DNA of 16,261 bases from Candidatus Aciduliprofundum sp. JdFR-45 (GCA_002011395.1 MTNG01000096.1:1-16261); one strand, 5' to 3'. Positions 1-6,739 are shown, numbered from the stretch's first letter. The notes: a model not told the origin generated them from the sequence alone. A program made the numbers and translations.

Positions 1-1
1 C

Positions 2-1045
2 AACACGGATGAGACGCAGATCGTGGGGGGGCAGGCGAGCCCGAGGTTCGGCGGGGGGGTGGTTCTGGAGCCCATATACATACTCCTGGTCGGCCGGGCC
101 ACAACCCAGGTCAACGGGGAGCGCGTTCCCTACAGGACGATAGCCCTCAAGGCGGCGAGGGAGTACCTGGAGAAAAACTTCAGGTATCTGGACATAGACG
201 AGGACGTCATGCTGGACTGCAGGATAGGTCAGGGCTCGGTGGACCTCCGGGGTCTCTACGACACGAAACAGGGCCTTTCCAACGACACAAGTTTCGGCGT
301 GGGCTACGCGCCCATGTCCGAGACGGAGAGGATAGTTTACCGGACGGAGCGTCTTCTCATAGAGGAGGGGCGGAAGAGATACAGGGAAATCGGCGAGGAC
401 ATAAAGGTCATGGGATTCCGCGATGGGGATGTCATCAACCTGACGGTGGCCCTCGCCATGGTCGGCAGACACATACCCGATCCGGACCATTACATGAGCG
501 TGAAGGAGGAGATACGCGAATTCATCGCCGACAACGCCGTCCGCCTCACGGACAGGGAGGTGAAGGTGTCGCTCAACACAGGCGATATACCCGAGAAGAA
601 CACTTATTACCTCACGGTCACAGGCCTCTCCATGGAGAACGGCGATGATGGCTCCGTTGGCAGGGGCAACCGGGTCAACGGTCTCATAACCCCATACAGG
701 CCCATGAGCATGGAGGCATCCGCCGGGAAGAACCCGGTCACCCACGTGGGCAAACTCTACAACGTGATTTCCTTCAAGATAGCGGAGGACATCGCAAAGG
801 CGGGCGAGGGGGACATACGTGAGGTCCACGTCCGCATAGTCAGCCAGATAGGTAAACCCGTTGACCAGCCGCAGGTGGCCAGCATTCAGATCATACCCGC
901 AGAGGGCGTGAACCTCTCCGGCAGGATGTCCGAGTTCAGGGAAATCGCCAACTCCTGGCTGGAGGCCCTTAGATTCCCGCCCGAGGGGGGCAATGTGTCA
1001 AGGGTCACCAGGATGATACTGAACGGCGAAATATCGGTGTTCTGA
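2..1045 (+). CDS. mat: S-adenosylmethionine synthetase, archaeal type (5' truncated)
   Basis: Makes S-adenosylmethionine from methionine and ATP in the cytoplasm. The reading frame is open from base 2 and continues upstream of the window. The visible part starts NTDETQIVGGQASPRFGGG and continues LEPIYILLVGRAT, which is characteristic of the archaeal MAT family, distinct in sequence from bacterial MetK. About 347 residues are present; the family is usually about 400, so roughly 50 N-terminal residues (including the GHPD region) lie outside. The GTG at position 23 is inside the conserved core and is not the start. The C-terminus is complete, ending at the TGA at 1043-1045, two bases before the stop of the convergent acetyltransferase gene. 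No frameshift or missing block is visible. Confidence 0.96.
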   Translation, partial: NTDETQIVGGQASPRFGGGVVLEPIYILLVGRATTQVNGERVPYRTIALKAAREYLEKNFRYLDIDEDVMLDCRIGQGSVDLRGLYDTKQGLSNDTSFGVGYAPMSETERIVYRTERLLIEEGRKRYREIGEDIKVMGFRDGDVINLTVALAMVGRHIPDPDHYMSVKEEIREFIADNAVRLTDREVKVSLNTGDIPEKNTYYLTVTGLSMENGDDGSVGRGNRVNGLITPYRPMSMEASAGKNPVTHVGKLYNVISFKIAEDIAKAGEGDIREVHVRIVSQIGKPVDQPQVASIQIIPAEGVNLSGRMSEFREIANSWLEALRFPPEGGNVSRVTRMILNGEISVF

Positions 1046-1047
1046 CC

Positions 1048-1485
1048 TCACAGCGTCTTCACCATGACGTAGGCGTCGTCACCGTTCCTGTAATACCCTT
1101 TGAGCACCTTTACCACCATGAACCCCCTCCTCCTGTAAAACTCCACCGCGCGCCTGTTCCCCGTTCTGACCTCCAGGCGCATTATACGGAAGCCCCTTTT
1201 CCTCGCCACCCTTTCGAACTCCGCGTAGAGTGCGCTTCCAATGCCCTTACCCCTGTAGCCCGGGAGAACAGCGAACATGGCAATCCTCACCTCAAAGGCC
1301 GTTAGGGGATAGCCGCATATGTACCCGACAACGGAGCCGTCCACCTCTGCAACGAGGAAGGCGTCGGGCAATGCCTCCCTGATTTCCAGGAAGAGGATGG
1401 GCGAATACTCCTCTGTCAAACTCTCCTCGGACACGCGCAGGACGGCGCGCAGGTCCCCCTCCACGAAGGGCCTTATCCGCATCAT
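1048..1485 (-). CDS. GNAT N-acetyltransferase, RimI-like
   Basis: A 145-residue single-domain GNAT acetyltransferase, using acetyl-CoA to acetylate an amine, probably a protein N-terminus or small molecule. The acetyl-CoA pyrophosphate-binding motif R-x-x-G-x-G is at residues 78-83 (RGKGIG), after the beta-4 segment VRIAMFAVLPGY. The late segment NRRAVEFYRRRGF is typical of RimI-like enzymes. Its ATG overlaps the TGA of the upstream AhpD-like gene (ATGA, 1482-1485), with GAGGAG about 8 nt upstream inside that gene, so the two are probably translationally coupled. It is the last gene of the long minus-strand run. The substrate cannot be read from sequence. Confidence 0.88.
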   Translation of the reverse strand: MMRIRPFVEGDLRAVLRVSEESLTEEYSPILFLEIREALPDAFLVAEVDGSVVGYICGYPLTAFEVRIAMFAVLPGYRGKGIGSALYAEFERVARKRGFRIMRLEVRTGNRRAVEFYRRRGFMVVKVLKGYYRNGDDAYVMVKTL

Positions 1486-1850
1486 GTTGAGAGCTCTTCA
1501 AGTGCCCGGAGCAGGGGCACGAAGTGCATCAGCGCAGGTCCCCCACCCATGAGAACCGCAACGTAAGCGGCTTCAAGGATCTCTTCCCTGCTGGCACCTG
1601 CCTCAAGCGCCTTCCTGACGTGGATATATATGCAGCGCTCGCAGCCCGCATGGACCGCTATGGATACCGCTATGAGTTCCTTCGTTTTGAGGTCAAGAGT
1701 GCCCTCGCGTAGCACAGCGTTCACAAATTCCCTGAATTTGCCTGCTTCTTCGGGCACCTCCCGGGAGAGGACCCGGAGGGTTTCCCCCACCTCCCTCAGC
1801 GTCTTCCCCACGTCGTTCAACTTCACCACCGGTGGGACATGTCGCCGCAC
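1482..1850 (-). CDS. Carboxymuconolactone decarboxylase / AhpD-like protein
   Basis: A 122-residue all-helical protein of the CMD/AhpD family. The redox motif C-x-x-C-x-x-x-H is intact: C70, C73 and H77 in AGCERCIYIH, preceded by KELIAVSIAV and followed by ALEAGASREEILEAAYVAVLMGG. AhpD proteins act as alkylhydroperoxidases or thiol-disulfide partners, which fits the oxidative-stress genes upstream, but CMD members can have other jobs. The GTG at 1848-1850 has a weak AGGT ribosome site in the end of the preceding gene. GTG codons farther in, giving a protein about 9-13 residues shorter, are possible. It sits 3 bp after the TIGR04076-like gene and overlaps the GNAT gene by 4 bp. Confidence 0.85.
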   Translation of the reverse strand: MRRHVPPVVKLNDVGKTLREVGETLRVLSREVPEEAGKFREFVNAVLREGTLDLKTKELIAVSIAVHAGCERCIYIHVRKALEAGASREEILEAAYVAVLMGGGPALMHFVPLLRALEELST

Positions 1851-1853
1851 GTA

Positions 1854-2147
1854 TTATACCTTTCTGCACTCAAATATGACAGTGCCCCCTGGCGTCAGAG
1901 GCGGCCCAGGATCAAGACACTGGAGGAACGCCGAATCTCCTTTGTGGCAAAGGCCAAGACGGTCCGGCGCCACGCCCTCGCGGAGCGCCACGGCGTAGTG
2001 GAGTATGGATGCAAGGGCGTGTATGCACAGCCTGTCGGTGCCGGTCATATCTATCTCCGGGCCGCGTATGACAATTCTCTCACCGCCCCTGTAAACCGGG
2101 CATTTCCCGCGCACCTCAGCAACCCGTATTTCCAGCGTGCCTGTCAT
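1854..2147 (-). CDS. Small cysteine-containing protein, TIGR04076 family
   Basis: A 97-residue soluble protein of unknown function that looks like the TIGR04076 family: an N-terminal VAEVRGKCP segment, a central IRGPEIDMTGTDRLCIHAL block, and a C-terminal DPGPPLTPGGTVIFECRKV strand. There are five cysteines. C16 (KCP) and C41 (LCI) sit at conserved places, so metal or redox roles are conceivable but unproven. The ATG has no clear ribosome site. A TATA-like element about 30 nt upstream suggests a leaderless or near-leaderless transcript in addition to read-through from the hemerythrin gene, whose stop lies 29 bp upstream. Confidence 0.75.
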   Translation of the reverse strand: MTGTLEIRVAEVRGKCPVYRGGERIVIRGPEIDMTGTDRLCIHALASILHYAVALREGVAPDRLGLCHKGDSAFLQCLDPGPPLTPGGTVIFECRKV

Positions 2148-2171
2148 AACGGGCTACCCATGTGAGGGAAT

Positions 2172-2181
2172 GATTATTAAA
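2172..2181 (-). promoter_or_regulatory. TATA-like element for the TIGR04076-type gene
   Basis: On the minus strand the sequence reads TTTAATAATC, centred about 30 nt before the ATG at 2147. No Shine-Dalgarno sequence precedes that ATG, which fits an almost leaderless mRNA. The element overlaps the last codons of the hemerythrin gene. Confidence 0.4.
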
Positions 2182-2581
2182 CCTTATCCCGCAGAAACCT
2201 GCCGAATTCCATATCCGTGTTTTTTATGTGGAGTATAAGCCAGTCCATGAGAAAGCGCTCCACGGAGACCGCGAGGTAATCCGTTTCCCCCTCGCTCTCC
2301 AGCATGTCTCGCAATTTCATCACCGCGGTCCAGAATCTGGCGTGTTCCCTGCGGTGATGGTCCGTGCCAGGGTAGGAGTACATCTCCATGTAGCGCTCTT
2401 CGGTGGCGAAATGTTCCTCCGCGTAGGATTCCATGAAGTCTATCAGGATTTTTATTCTATCCTTTCCCCTGCCGGACATGACGGCCTCGGCCAGGAGGTC
2501 CAGCCTCCTTATGAGTTCGCGGTGCTGCCTGTCTATCTCCTCCACGCCGACCGACAGCGAGTCGTCCCATTCAAAGGTCAT
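2177..2581 (-). CDS. Hemerythrin-like oxygen/iron-binding protein
   Basis: A 134-residue single-domain bacteriohemerythrin, binding O2 at a non-heme di-iron site. All seven expected ligands are present: H20 (DRQH), H57 and E61 (HFATE), H76 and H80 (HRREH), H118 and D123 (HIKNTD). The N-terminal FEWDDSLSVGVEEIDRQH is the family signature. The start is placed at the ATG at 2579-2581 because homology begins there (MTFEWDD); upstream in-frame codons would add 13 non-family residues across the rubrerythrin end. Its role may be O2 storage, delivery to the flavodiiron protein, or sensing. It is the ninth gene of the redox island, 35 bp after rubrerythrin. Confidence 0.93.
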   Translation of the reverse strand: MTFEWDDSLSVGVEEIDRQHRELIRRLDLLAEAVMSGRGKDRIKILIDFMESYAEEHFATEERYMEMYSYPGTDHHRREHARFWTAVMKLRDMLESEGETDYLAVSVERFLMDWLILHIKNTDMEFGRFLRDKV

Positions 2582-2593
2582 CTCTAATCCCTC

Positions 2594-2603
2594 AAAAAAT
2601 AAA
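2594..2603 (-). terminator. Possible U-tract terminator/attenuator after rubrerythrin
   Basis: The minus strand reads TTTATTTTTT 13 nt after the rubrerythrin stop and just before the hemerythrin start. Archaeal RNA polymerase terminates at such U-rich tracts without needing a hairpin. Some transcripts may end here, lowering hemerythrin expression relative to the genes before it. It is too near the hemerythrin ATG to serve as a TATA box. Confidence 0.35.
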
Positions 2604-2616
2604 GGTGGGGTGAGTA

Positions 2617-3192
2617 TCACCAGTTCTCCACGTAGAGCTCAAAGTACGCCCTCGGATGGGCGCATGAGGGGCACCTCTCGGGCGCCTCCGTTCCCTCGTG
2701 CACGTACCCGCAGTTCCTGCATCTCCACCTGACGGGCGCATCGCGCTTGAAGACCTTACCGCCCTCAACGTTCTCCAGCAGCCCGAGGTACCTCCTCTCG
2801 TGGTACTTCTCCGCGACCGCTATCGCCCTGAACACCGCGGCGATCTCTGGAAATCCCTCTTCCTCCGCGATCCTCGCGAACTCGGGGTACATCTTCGTGT
2901 GCTCGTAGTTCTCGCCCATGGCCGCCGCTCTGAGGTTTTCGGCGGTGGTCCCTATCTTCCCCGCGGGGAAGGAGGCCGTTATCTCAACCTCACCCCCCTC
3001 GAGGAACTTGAACAGGCGCTTCGCATGCTCCTTTTCATTCTCCGCCGTTTCCAGGAATATGGCAGCAATCTGCTCGTATCCCTCCTTCTTCGCCACGGAG
3101 GCGAAGTAGGTGTATCTGTTCCTGGCCTGCGACTCTCCGGCAAAGGCCGTCAGCAGGTTCTTCTCCGTCCGGGTTCCCTTCAAACTCCTCAT
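2617..3192 (-). CDS. Rubrerythrin
   Basis: A 191-residue, full-length rubrerythrin, an NAD(P)H-linked peroxide reductase of anaerobes. The N-terminal ferritin-like domain has the complete di-iron ligand set at E20, E53, H56, E94, E97, E128 and H131 (in GESQARNRY, ENEKEH, GENYEH and AEKYH). The C-terminal rubredoxin domain holds one Fe with C158, C161, C174 and C177 (CRNCGY and CPSC). The ATG is preceded by a perfect AGGAGGTGAT ribosome site at ideal spacing, so high expression is likely. Electrons probably come through the rubredoxin encoded in the same run. It removes the H2O2 produced by the superoxide reductase gene upstream. Confidence 0.97.
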   Translation of the reverse strand: MRSLKGTRTEKNLLTAFAGESQARNRYTYFASVAKKEGYEQIAAIFLETAENEKEHAKRLFKFLEGGEVEITASFPAGKIGTTAENLRAAAMGENYEHTKMYPEFARIAEEEGFPEIAAVFRAIAVAEKYHERRYLGLLENVEGGKVFKRDAPVRWRCRNCGYVHEGTEAPERCPSCAHPRAYFELYVENW

Positions 3193-3211
3193 ATCACATC
3201 ACCTCCTTGCA

Positions 3212-3397
3212 TCACTCCTCTGAAGGGGCGTAGAAACACCTCTTCGGCGAGATCACCGCACCCTTCTTCTTCAGGGAGCTTATTATTTTGGATACCTCTT
3301 TCTTGTCCAGGCCGGTCATCACCGCAACCTCGCCCGGCCTCACGGGCTTCCCGGCCCTCTTCATCGCCTCCAGCACAATCATCTCCTTCTCGTCCAT
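3212..3397 (-). CDS. Small winged-helix DNA-binding protein
   Basis: A 61-residue protein that is essentially one winged helix-turn-helix: MDEKEMIVLEAMKRAGKP, then RPGEVAVMTGLDKKEVSKII (helix-turn-helix), SSLKKKGAVISPKRCFYAP (recognition helix end and wing). The start is the ATG at 3395-3397, about 6 nt after GAGGTG; a GTG nine bases upstream overlaps that ribosome site. It lies 10 bp after the desulfoferrodoxin stop and 19 bp before rubrerythrin. Being inside the redox operon, it may be the local regulator. A single Cys near the C-terminus (CFYAP) is a conceivable redox switch, but that is speculation. The family is MarR/ArsR-like in form; no named family is claimed. Confidence 0.78.
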   Translation of the reverse strand: MDEKEMIVLEAMKRAGKPVRPGEVAVMTGLDKKEVSKIISSLKKKGAVISPKRCFYAPSEE

Positions 3398-3407
3398 CTT
3401 CACCACC

Positions 3408-3803
3408 TCACAATTCCTTCTTCCAGAGACCGTGCACGTTGCAGTAATCCCTGACCTTCACGATTTTTTCCTCAACGCGGAACTCCGCCCCGGGCGCCTC
3501 CCCGGGCTTCAGGAACCTCCGCATCACCCCGTTCTCGGTGAGAATCTCAATCCACTCTATGAAGTGCTTCTCCTCCATGGGGTGCGACACTGAGCCGACC
3601 CTCACCCTCGTTGCTCCATCCGACCTCTCCACCACGGGGACGTGCTTCTCCATCCCCGCGTCCTCCATCTTCTCCGTCAGGAGTTTCATGGGCTGGCCGC
3701 AGCAGACGAGTTCTCCGGCGCCCGCGTGCAGCACCTCAATCACATTTCCGCATATCTCGCATCTATATATTCCATACAATTCCGCCAATTCTCTCACCTC
3801 CAT
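3408..3803 (-). CDS. dfx: Desulfoferrodoxin, class I superoxide reductase
   Basis: Reduces superoxide to H2O2 without making O2. A 131-residue, two-domain class I enzyme. The N-terminal desulforedoxin domain binds Fe by C15, C18, C34 and C35 (CEICGN and CCGQPM). The neelaredoxin domain has the catalytic Fe(His)4Cys site: H54 (EKHVP, with E52 and K53), H74 (HPM), H80 (KHFIEW), C121 and H124 (YCNVHGLW). The ATG at 3801-3803 is annotated, but GAGGAG abuts it directly. A TTG at 3786-3788, giving a product five residues shorter, lies at good distance from GGAGGTGA and is a serious alternative. Electrons probably come from the rubredoxin of this operon; rubrerythrin then removes the peroxide. Confidence 0.96.
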   Translation of the reverse strand: MEVRELAELYGIYRCEICGNVIEVLHAGAGELVCCGQPMKLLTEKMEDAGMEKHVPVVERSDGATRVRVGSVSHPMEEKHFIEWIEILTENGVMRRFLKPGEAPGAEFRVEEKIVKVRDYCNVHGLWKKEL

Positions 3804-3807
3804 CTCC

Positions 3808-4332
3808 TCATTTCCCGTCCCCCTGGGCGGCCGTGGGTGGCGCGAAAGTGCGGGTTGCGAGTTCCCTGTCTATCATGAACAGCGCCCCGGGGCTGTCCCC
3901 CGCGAGTTTTAACTTCTGCACAACGTCGCTCACAGACGACTCTTCCTCCACCTGCTCAGCCACGAACCACTGCAGCATGTTCACCGTCGCGTGGTCCTTC
4001 TCGGCAGTCGCCAGGTCCACCAAGTCGTTTATCATGGCCGTGACCTTCTTCTCGTGCTCGTAGGCCGCTTCAAACGCCTCCAGCGGGGATGACCACTCAA
4101 CCGGCGGCGCCTCTATGGCGTCCAGACGCACACGGCCACCCCTCTCGTTCACGTAGTCGTAGATCTTCATGGCGTGCGTCAGCTCCTCCTGCGCCTGCAC
4201 CCTCATCCAGTTCGCAAAGCCCTTCAGGTTCAGCGATTCAAAGTACGCCGACATGGCGAGGTACAGGTACGCCGAGTAAAACTCCCTGTTTATCTGCCTG
4301 TTAAGCGCTTCCTCCACACTCTTCTCAATCAT
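3808..4332 (-). CDS. Ferritin (non-heme, FtnA type)
   Basis: Stores iron in a 24-subunit cage and oxidises Fe(II), limiting Fenton chemistry. The 174-residue four-helix protein has the ferroxidase centre in standard numbering: E17, E50, H53, E94, Q127 and E130 (NREFYSAYLYLAM, QAQEELTHA, YEHEK, AEQVEE). The ATG at 4330-4332 is chosen because it follows AGGAGGTGAT at ideal spacing; a TTG six bases upstream is less likely. The start overlaps the end of the flavodiiron gene by 8 bp, and its ribosome site is inside that gene's last codons. The C-terminal tail of about 15 residues (FAPPTAAQGDGK) is low-complexity. Confidence 0.96.
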   Translation of the reverse strand: MIEKSVEEALNRQINREFYSAYLYLAMSAYFESLNLKGFANWMRVQAQEELTHAMKIYDYVNERGGRVRLDAIEAPPVEWSSPLEAFEAAYEHEKKVTAMINDLVDLATAEKDHATVNMLQWFVAEQVEEESSVSDVVQKLKLAGDSPGALFMIDRELATRTFAPPTAAQGDGK

Positions 4333-5509
4333 TTCCAATCACCTCCTTGTGCCTTTTCACTATTTCCTCCGCCAGGCCTTCTAGGGCCTGGAAGTCATCC
4401 CCCTCCGGGTGACCCCTGACCACCACCGGCGGAAGGAACTCCGCACGGAGGTTTGAGAGAAGACCCTTGAGCGCATCCACGGTCTTCCCGCCCCAACCGT
4501 AGGATGTGACCACGCCGACGAACTTCGTCTTCGGACGGAGCGCGTTTATCAGGTAGGCGGCGTAAACCGCGGTGGGGTGGGGACCCGTGAGCACCGTGGG
4601 AGTGGCCATGACAATCGTGGCGGCGTCCACGAGCGCCATCGCGAGTTCTCCGAGGTCCGTCTGTGTGAGGTTGAAGACCCTCACGCCCACGCCCCTCTCC
4701 GTGAGAGAGGCGATGAGGTGCTCTGCCATCCTGCGCGTGCTGCCGTGCATGGAGACGAAGGCCACTATCACCTCGTTCTTCACCCTGTCGGAAGTCCAGT
4801 CGGAGTAGGCGTTCAGTATGAACTCCGGCTCGTCGTATATGGGTCCGTGGCTCGGCGCTATCAGGTTTATGTCCATTCCCCTCAGCCGCTCCATGTGCTT
4901 CCTTATCAGCCCTCTGAAGGGCATCATGATCTCCGCGTAGTACCTCTTCGCGGCGATATGCACAGCGCAGCGGTCCATCACGAAAATGTCGGACGATGCA
5001 AAATGCGAGCCGAAGAGGTCGCATGTGAAGAGCACCCCATCTTCCCTTAGATACGTGAGCATGGTCTCCGGCCAGTGAACCCACGGGGCGATTATGAACT
5101 CCAGCGTCTTTCCGCCCAGAGAGAGCACATCGCCATCGTTCACCGTGATGAACTTCTCCTCCGGGATGTGCAGCAGGTCTCGCAAAAACTCCCCGCACTT
5201 TGCGTTCGTGACCACCTTCGCCTCCGGGTAGGCCTCCAGCACGTCCGGTATGGCCCCCGAGTGGTCCGGCTCCGCGTGGTTTGAGATGACGTAATCCAGA
5301 CGCTCCAGGCCGAGTTCCGCGAGGTTGTCCAGCAGTTCATCCTTTCTGGATGGGTCAACGGTGTCTATGAGCGCTGTCTTTTCTTTACCCGTCACGAGGT
5401 AAGCGTTGTAACTGGTCCCGTCCGGCAGCGGGATCAGCTCGTCGAAGAGCCGCCTGTCCCAGTCCTGCACGCCGACGTATATTACACCTCGTCTTATCTC
5501 CACGACCAT
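4325..5509 (-). CDS. fprA: Flavodiiron protein (FprA-type O2/NO reductase)
   Basis: Reduces O2 to water, or NO to N2O, in anaerobes. The 394-residue protein has the two standard domains: a metallo-beta-lactamase-like di-iron domain (residues 1-245) and a flavodoxin domain binding FMN (about 247-394, starting VIVAFVSMHGSTRRMA). Di-iron ligands are H78, E80, D82, H83 (HAEPDH), H145 (WVHWPETM), D164 (CDLFG) and H221 (PSHGP). The ATG follows GGTGGTG at good spacing and abuts the rubredoxin stop. The electron donor is probably that rubredoxin with the flavin reductase encoded upstream; some archaeal FprA enzymes instead use reduced F420, and sequence alone does not settle this. Confidence 0.96.
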   Translation of the reverse strand: MVVEIRRGVIYVGVQDWDRRLFDELIPLPDGTSYNAYLVTGKEKTALIDTVDPSRKDELLDNLAELGLERLDYVISNHAEPDHSGAIPDVLEAYPEAKVVTNAKCGEFLRDLLHIPEEKFITVNDGDVLSLGGKTLEFIIAPWVHWPETMLTYLREDGVLFTCDLFGSHFASSDIFVMDRCAVHIAAKRYYAEIMMPFRGLIRKHMERLRGMDINLIAPSHGPIYDEPEFILNAYSDWTSDRVKNEVIVAFVSMHGSTRRMAEHLIASLTERGVGVRVFNLTQTDLGELAMALVDAATIVMATPTVLTGPHPTAVYAAYLINALRPKTKFVGVVTSYGWGGKTVDALKGLLSNLRAEFLPPVVVRGHPEGDDFQALEGLAEEIVKRHKEVIGND

Positions 5510-5671
5510 TCACACCACCGGGTTGAAATACTCTTTGGACGCCCCACAAACAGGGCAGACCCAGTCGTCCGGGAGTTCCTCGAAGGGCGTCCCGGGCTCT
5601 ATCCCGCTCCCTGGGTCCCCCTTCTCCGGGTCGTATATATATCCACATATCCTGCACTCATATTTCTCCAC
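5510..5671 (-). CDS. Rubredoxin
   Basis: A 53-residue one-iron electron carrier. Translation gives the classic rubredoxin fold: MEKYECRICGYIYDPEKGD, then IEPGTPFEELPDDWVCPVCG. The Fe ligands are C6, C9, C39 and C42, and the length matches the family. The start is a GTG (plus-strand cac at 5669-5671), 6 nt after AGGAGGTG; no in-frame ATG fits. The stop TGA directly abuts the ATG of the flavodiiron gene, so the two are probably co-translated. It is the likely electron donor to the flavodiiron protein, desulfoferrodoxin and rubrerythrin. Confidence 0.95.
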   Translation of the reverse strand: MEKYECRICGYIYDPEKGDPGSGIEPGTPFEELPDDWVCPVCGASKEYFNPVV

Positions 5672-5685
5672 ACAGAACACCTCCT

Positions 5686-6183
5686 TCACGGCCCCGCGTG
5701 CATCATCTCCCAGTACGTGTCAAACTCGTTGAAGTTCCGGGCCATCTCCAGTTCCCCCTCCAGGACGAAGTAGTGGCTCTTCTCCATGTTGGCGAGGTAG
5801 TTGAGCCAGACGGACAGTTCGGTATTGCCCTCAGCCTCAGCCATCCGCGCCATGGAGAGGTAGAAATCCCGGGCGCCTCTCTCCGCCTTCATCGCCTGCT
5901 CTATTATGTCCGTCACGGGGGTTGAATCGTCGTAGACGACCGCCGGCAGAGGCACCCGCAGGTCCTCGGGAATCCTCATTTCACAGTCGGGATAAAGGCG
6001 TTTGAATAGTTTTCGCAGAAACTCCTCGTGCTTCTTCTCCTCCTCCGCGAGGAAGGCGAAGCGCTCCTTTGCGACGAAGTTTCTCACCCTCCTTGAGAGG
6101 TGCTCATAGACACCTCTGCTGTCAACCTCGGCCCTCACGGCGACGCCTAGAAGCACGTCAAACCCAACATCCCCTATGTCCAT
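5686..6183 (-). CDS. Ferritin-like di-iron protein, rubrerythrin-related, no rubredoxin domain
   Basis: A 165-residue four-helix di-iron protein. Two E...ExxH halves are visible: E19 (VRAEVDS) with E49 and H52 (EEEKKHEEF), and E101 (KAERGARDFY) with E134 and H137 (NMEKSHYF). This is the rubrerythrin/erythrin core without the rubredoxin tail seen in the other rubrerythrin of this operon. Likely roles are peroxide reduction or iron oxidation. The ATG follows GGAGGTG, which lies in the last codons of the flavin reductase gene, whose stop is 3 bp upstream. The separate rubredoxin gene starts 14 bp after its stop and might substitute for the missing domain. Confidence 0.87.
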   Translation of the reverse strand: MDIGDVGFDVLLGVAVRAEVDSRGVYEHLSRRVRNFVAKERFAFLAEEEKKHEEFLRKLFKRLYPDCEMRIPEDLRVPLPAVVYDDSTPVTDIIEQAMKAERGARDFYLSMARMAEAEGNTELSVWLNYLANMEKSHYFVLEGELEMARNFNEFDTYWEMMHAGP

Positions 6184-6186
6184 GGT

Positions 6187-6693
6187 TCACACCTCCATGT
6201 GGGTGGGCGCCGCTTTGGGCGCCCTGCCTCTGAGCACACTGTGGTAGTGCTCGTAGGTCATGACATCCTCATCCTTTATAAGGTCTGCGTCCAGAATTTC
6301 ACCTATGAAAACCGTGTGGGTGCCGGCGTTGACGCTCTCGGTGACACGGGTCTCCATCCACGCCACGGCGTGGTCCTTGACTATGGGCGCGCCCGTTGCG
6401 CCGATGTCGTAGTCCACATTTTCAAATTTGTCAACGTCCCTGCCGGACCTGAAGCCGAAGAGACCTATGAAGACCATGGGCGTTTCCCGCGACAGCACAG
6501 AGACGGAGAAAACCCCGCTGCTCTCTATGAAGGAGTGGGTGAGGTTTTCCCTGTTGATGCTGACCGCCACCTTGGGGGGCGTTGCGGTCACCTGGAAAAC
6601 CGCGTTGGCTATCTGGCCGTTGAATTTTCCACCCTTGACAGAACTGACCACGTACAGGCCATAGGATATTTTGTGCAGGGCCTTCCTGTTCAT
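6187..6693 (-). CDS. Flavin reductase-like FMN-binding protein
   Basis: A 168-residue protein of the flavin reductase family (split-barrel FMN binding). The segments ISYGLYVVSSVKGGKFNGQI, ANAVFQVTATPPKVAVSINR, NLTHSFIESSGVFSVSVL and FIGLFGFRSGRDVDKF match the group that, in high-molecular-weight rubredoxin (Hrb), is fused to a rubredoxin and passes NAD(P)H electrons to FprA. Here the reductase and rubredoxin are separate genes in the same operon as FprA, so it probably supplies the electrons. It is the first gene of the island. The ATG is 23 nt after TATATATA, fitting a leaderless mRNA, though AAGTGAT could be a weak ribosome site if transcription starts farther upstream. Confidence 0.9.
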   Translation of the reverse strand: MNRKALHKISYGLYVVSSVKGGKFNGQIANAVFQVTATPPKVAVSINRENLTHSFIESSGVFSVSVLSRETPMVFIGLFGFRSGRDVDKFENVDYDIGATGAPIVKDHAVAWMETRVTESVNAGTHTVFIGEILDADLIKDEDVMTYEHYHSVLRGRAPKAAPTHMEV

Positions 6694-6716
6694 GGCACAT
6701 CACTTCCGTACAAAGG

Positions 6717-6739
6717 TATATATATGACGAAGTATATAA
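6717..6739 (-). promoter_or_regulatory. TATA elements of the redox operon
   Basis: Two AT elements precede the flavin reductase ATG on the minus strand: TATATATA at 6717-6724, centred about 27 nt from the ATG, which would give a leaderless mRNA, and TTATATA at 6733-6739, which would give a leader of about 15 nt. The second could instead serve the Lrp gene, since it reads TATATAAG on the plus strand. Confidence 0.6.

Noticed and set aside
2594..2603. T-rich stretch as TATA box of the hemerythrin gene
   Set aside because: Its centre is only about 17 nt from the ATG, too close for an archaeal promoter; a termination tract explains it better.
2698..3447. 249-residue plus-strand open frame opposite rubrerythrin
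   Set aside because: Antisense to rubrerythrin and the HTH gene; the low-complexity Ser/Pro/Arg tail indicates a shadow frame.
4395..5198. 267-residue open frame on the minus strand inside the flavodiiron gene
   Set aside because: Same strand, shifted frame relative to a complete flavodiiron protein; its His/Arg/Gly-rich composition is typical of a frame shadow.
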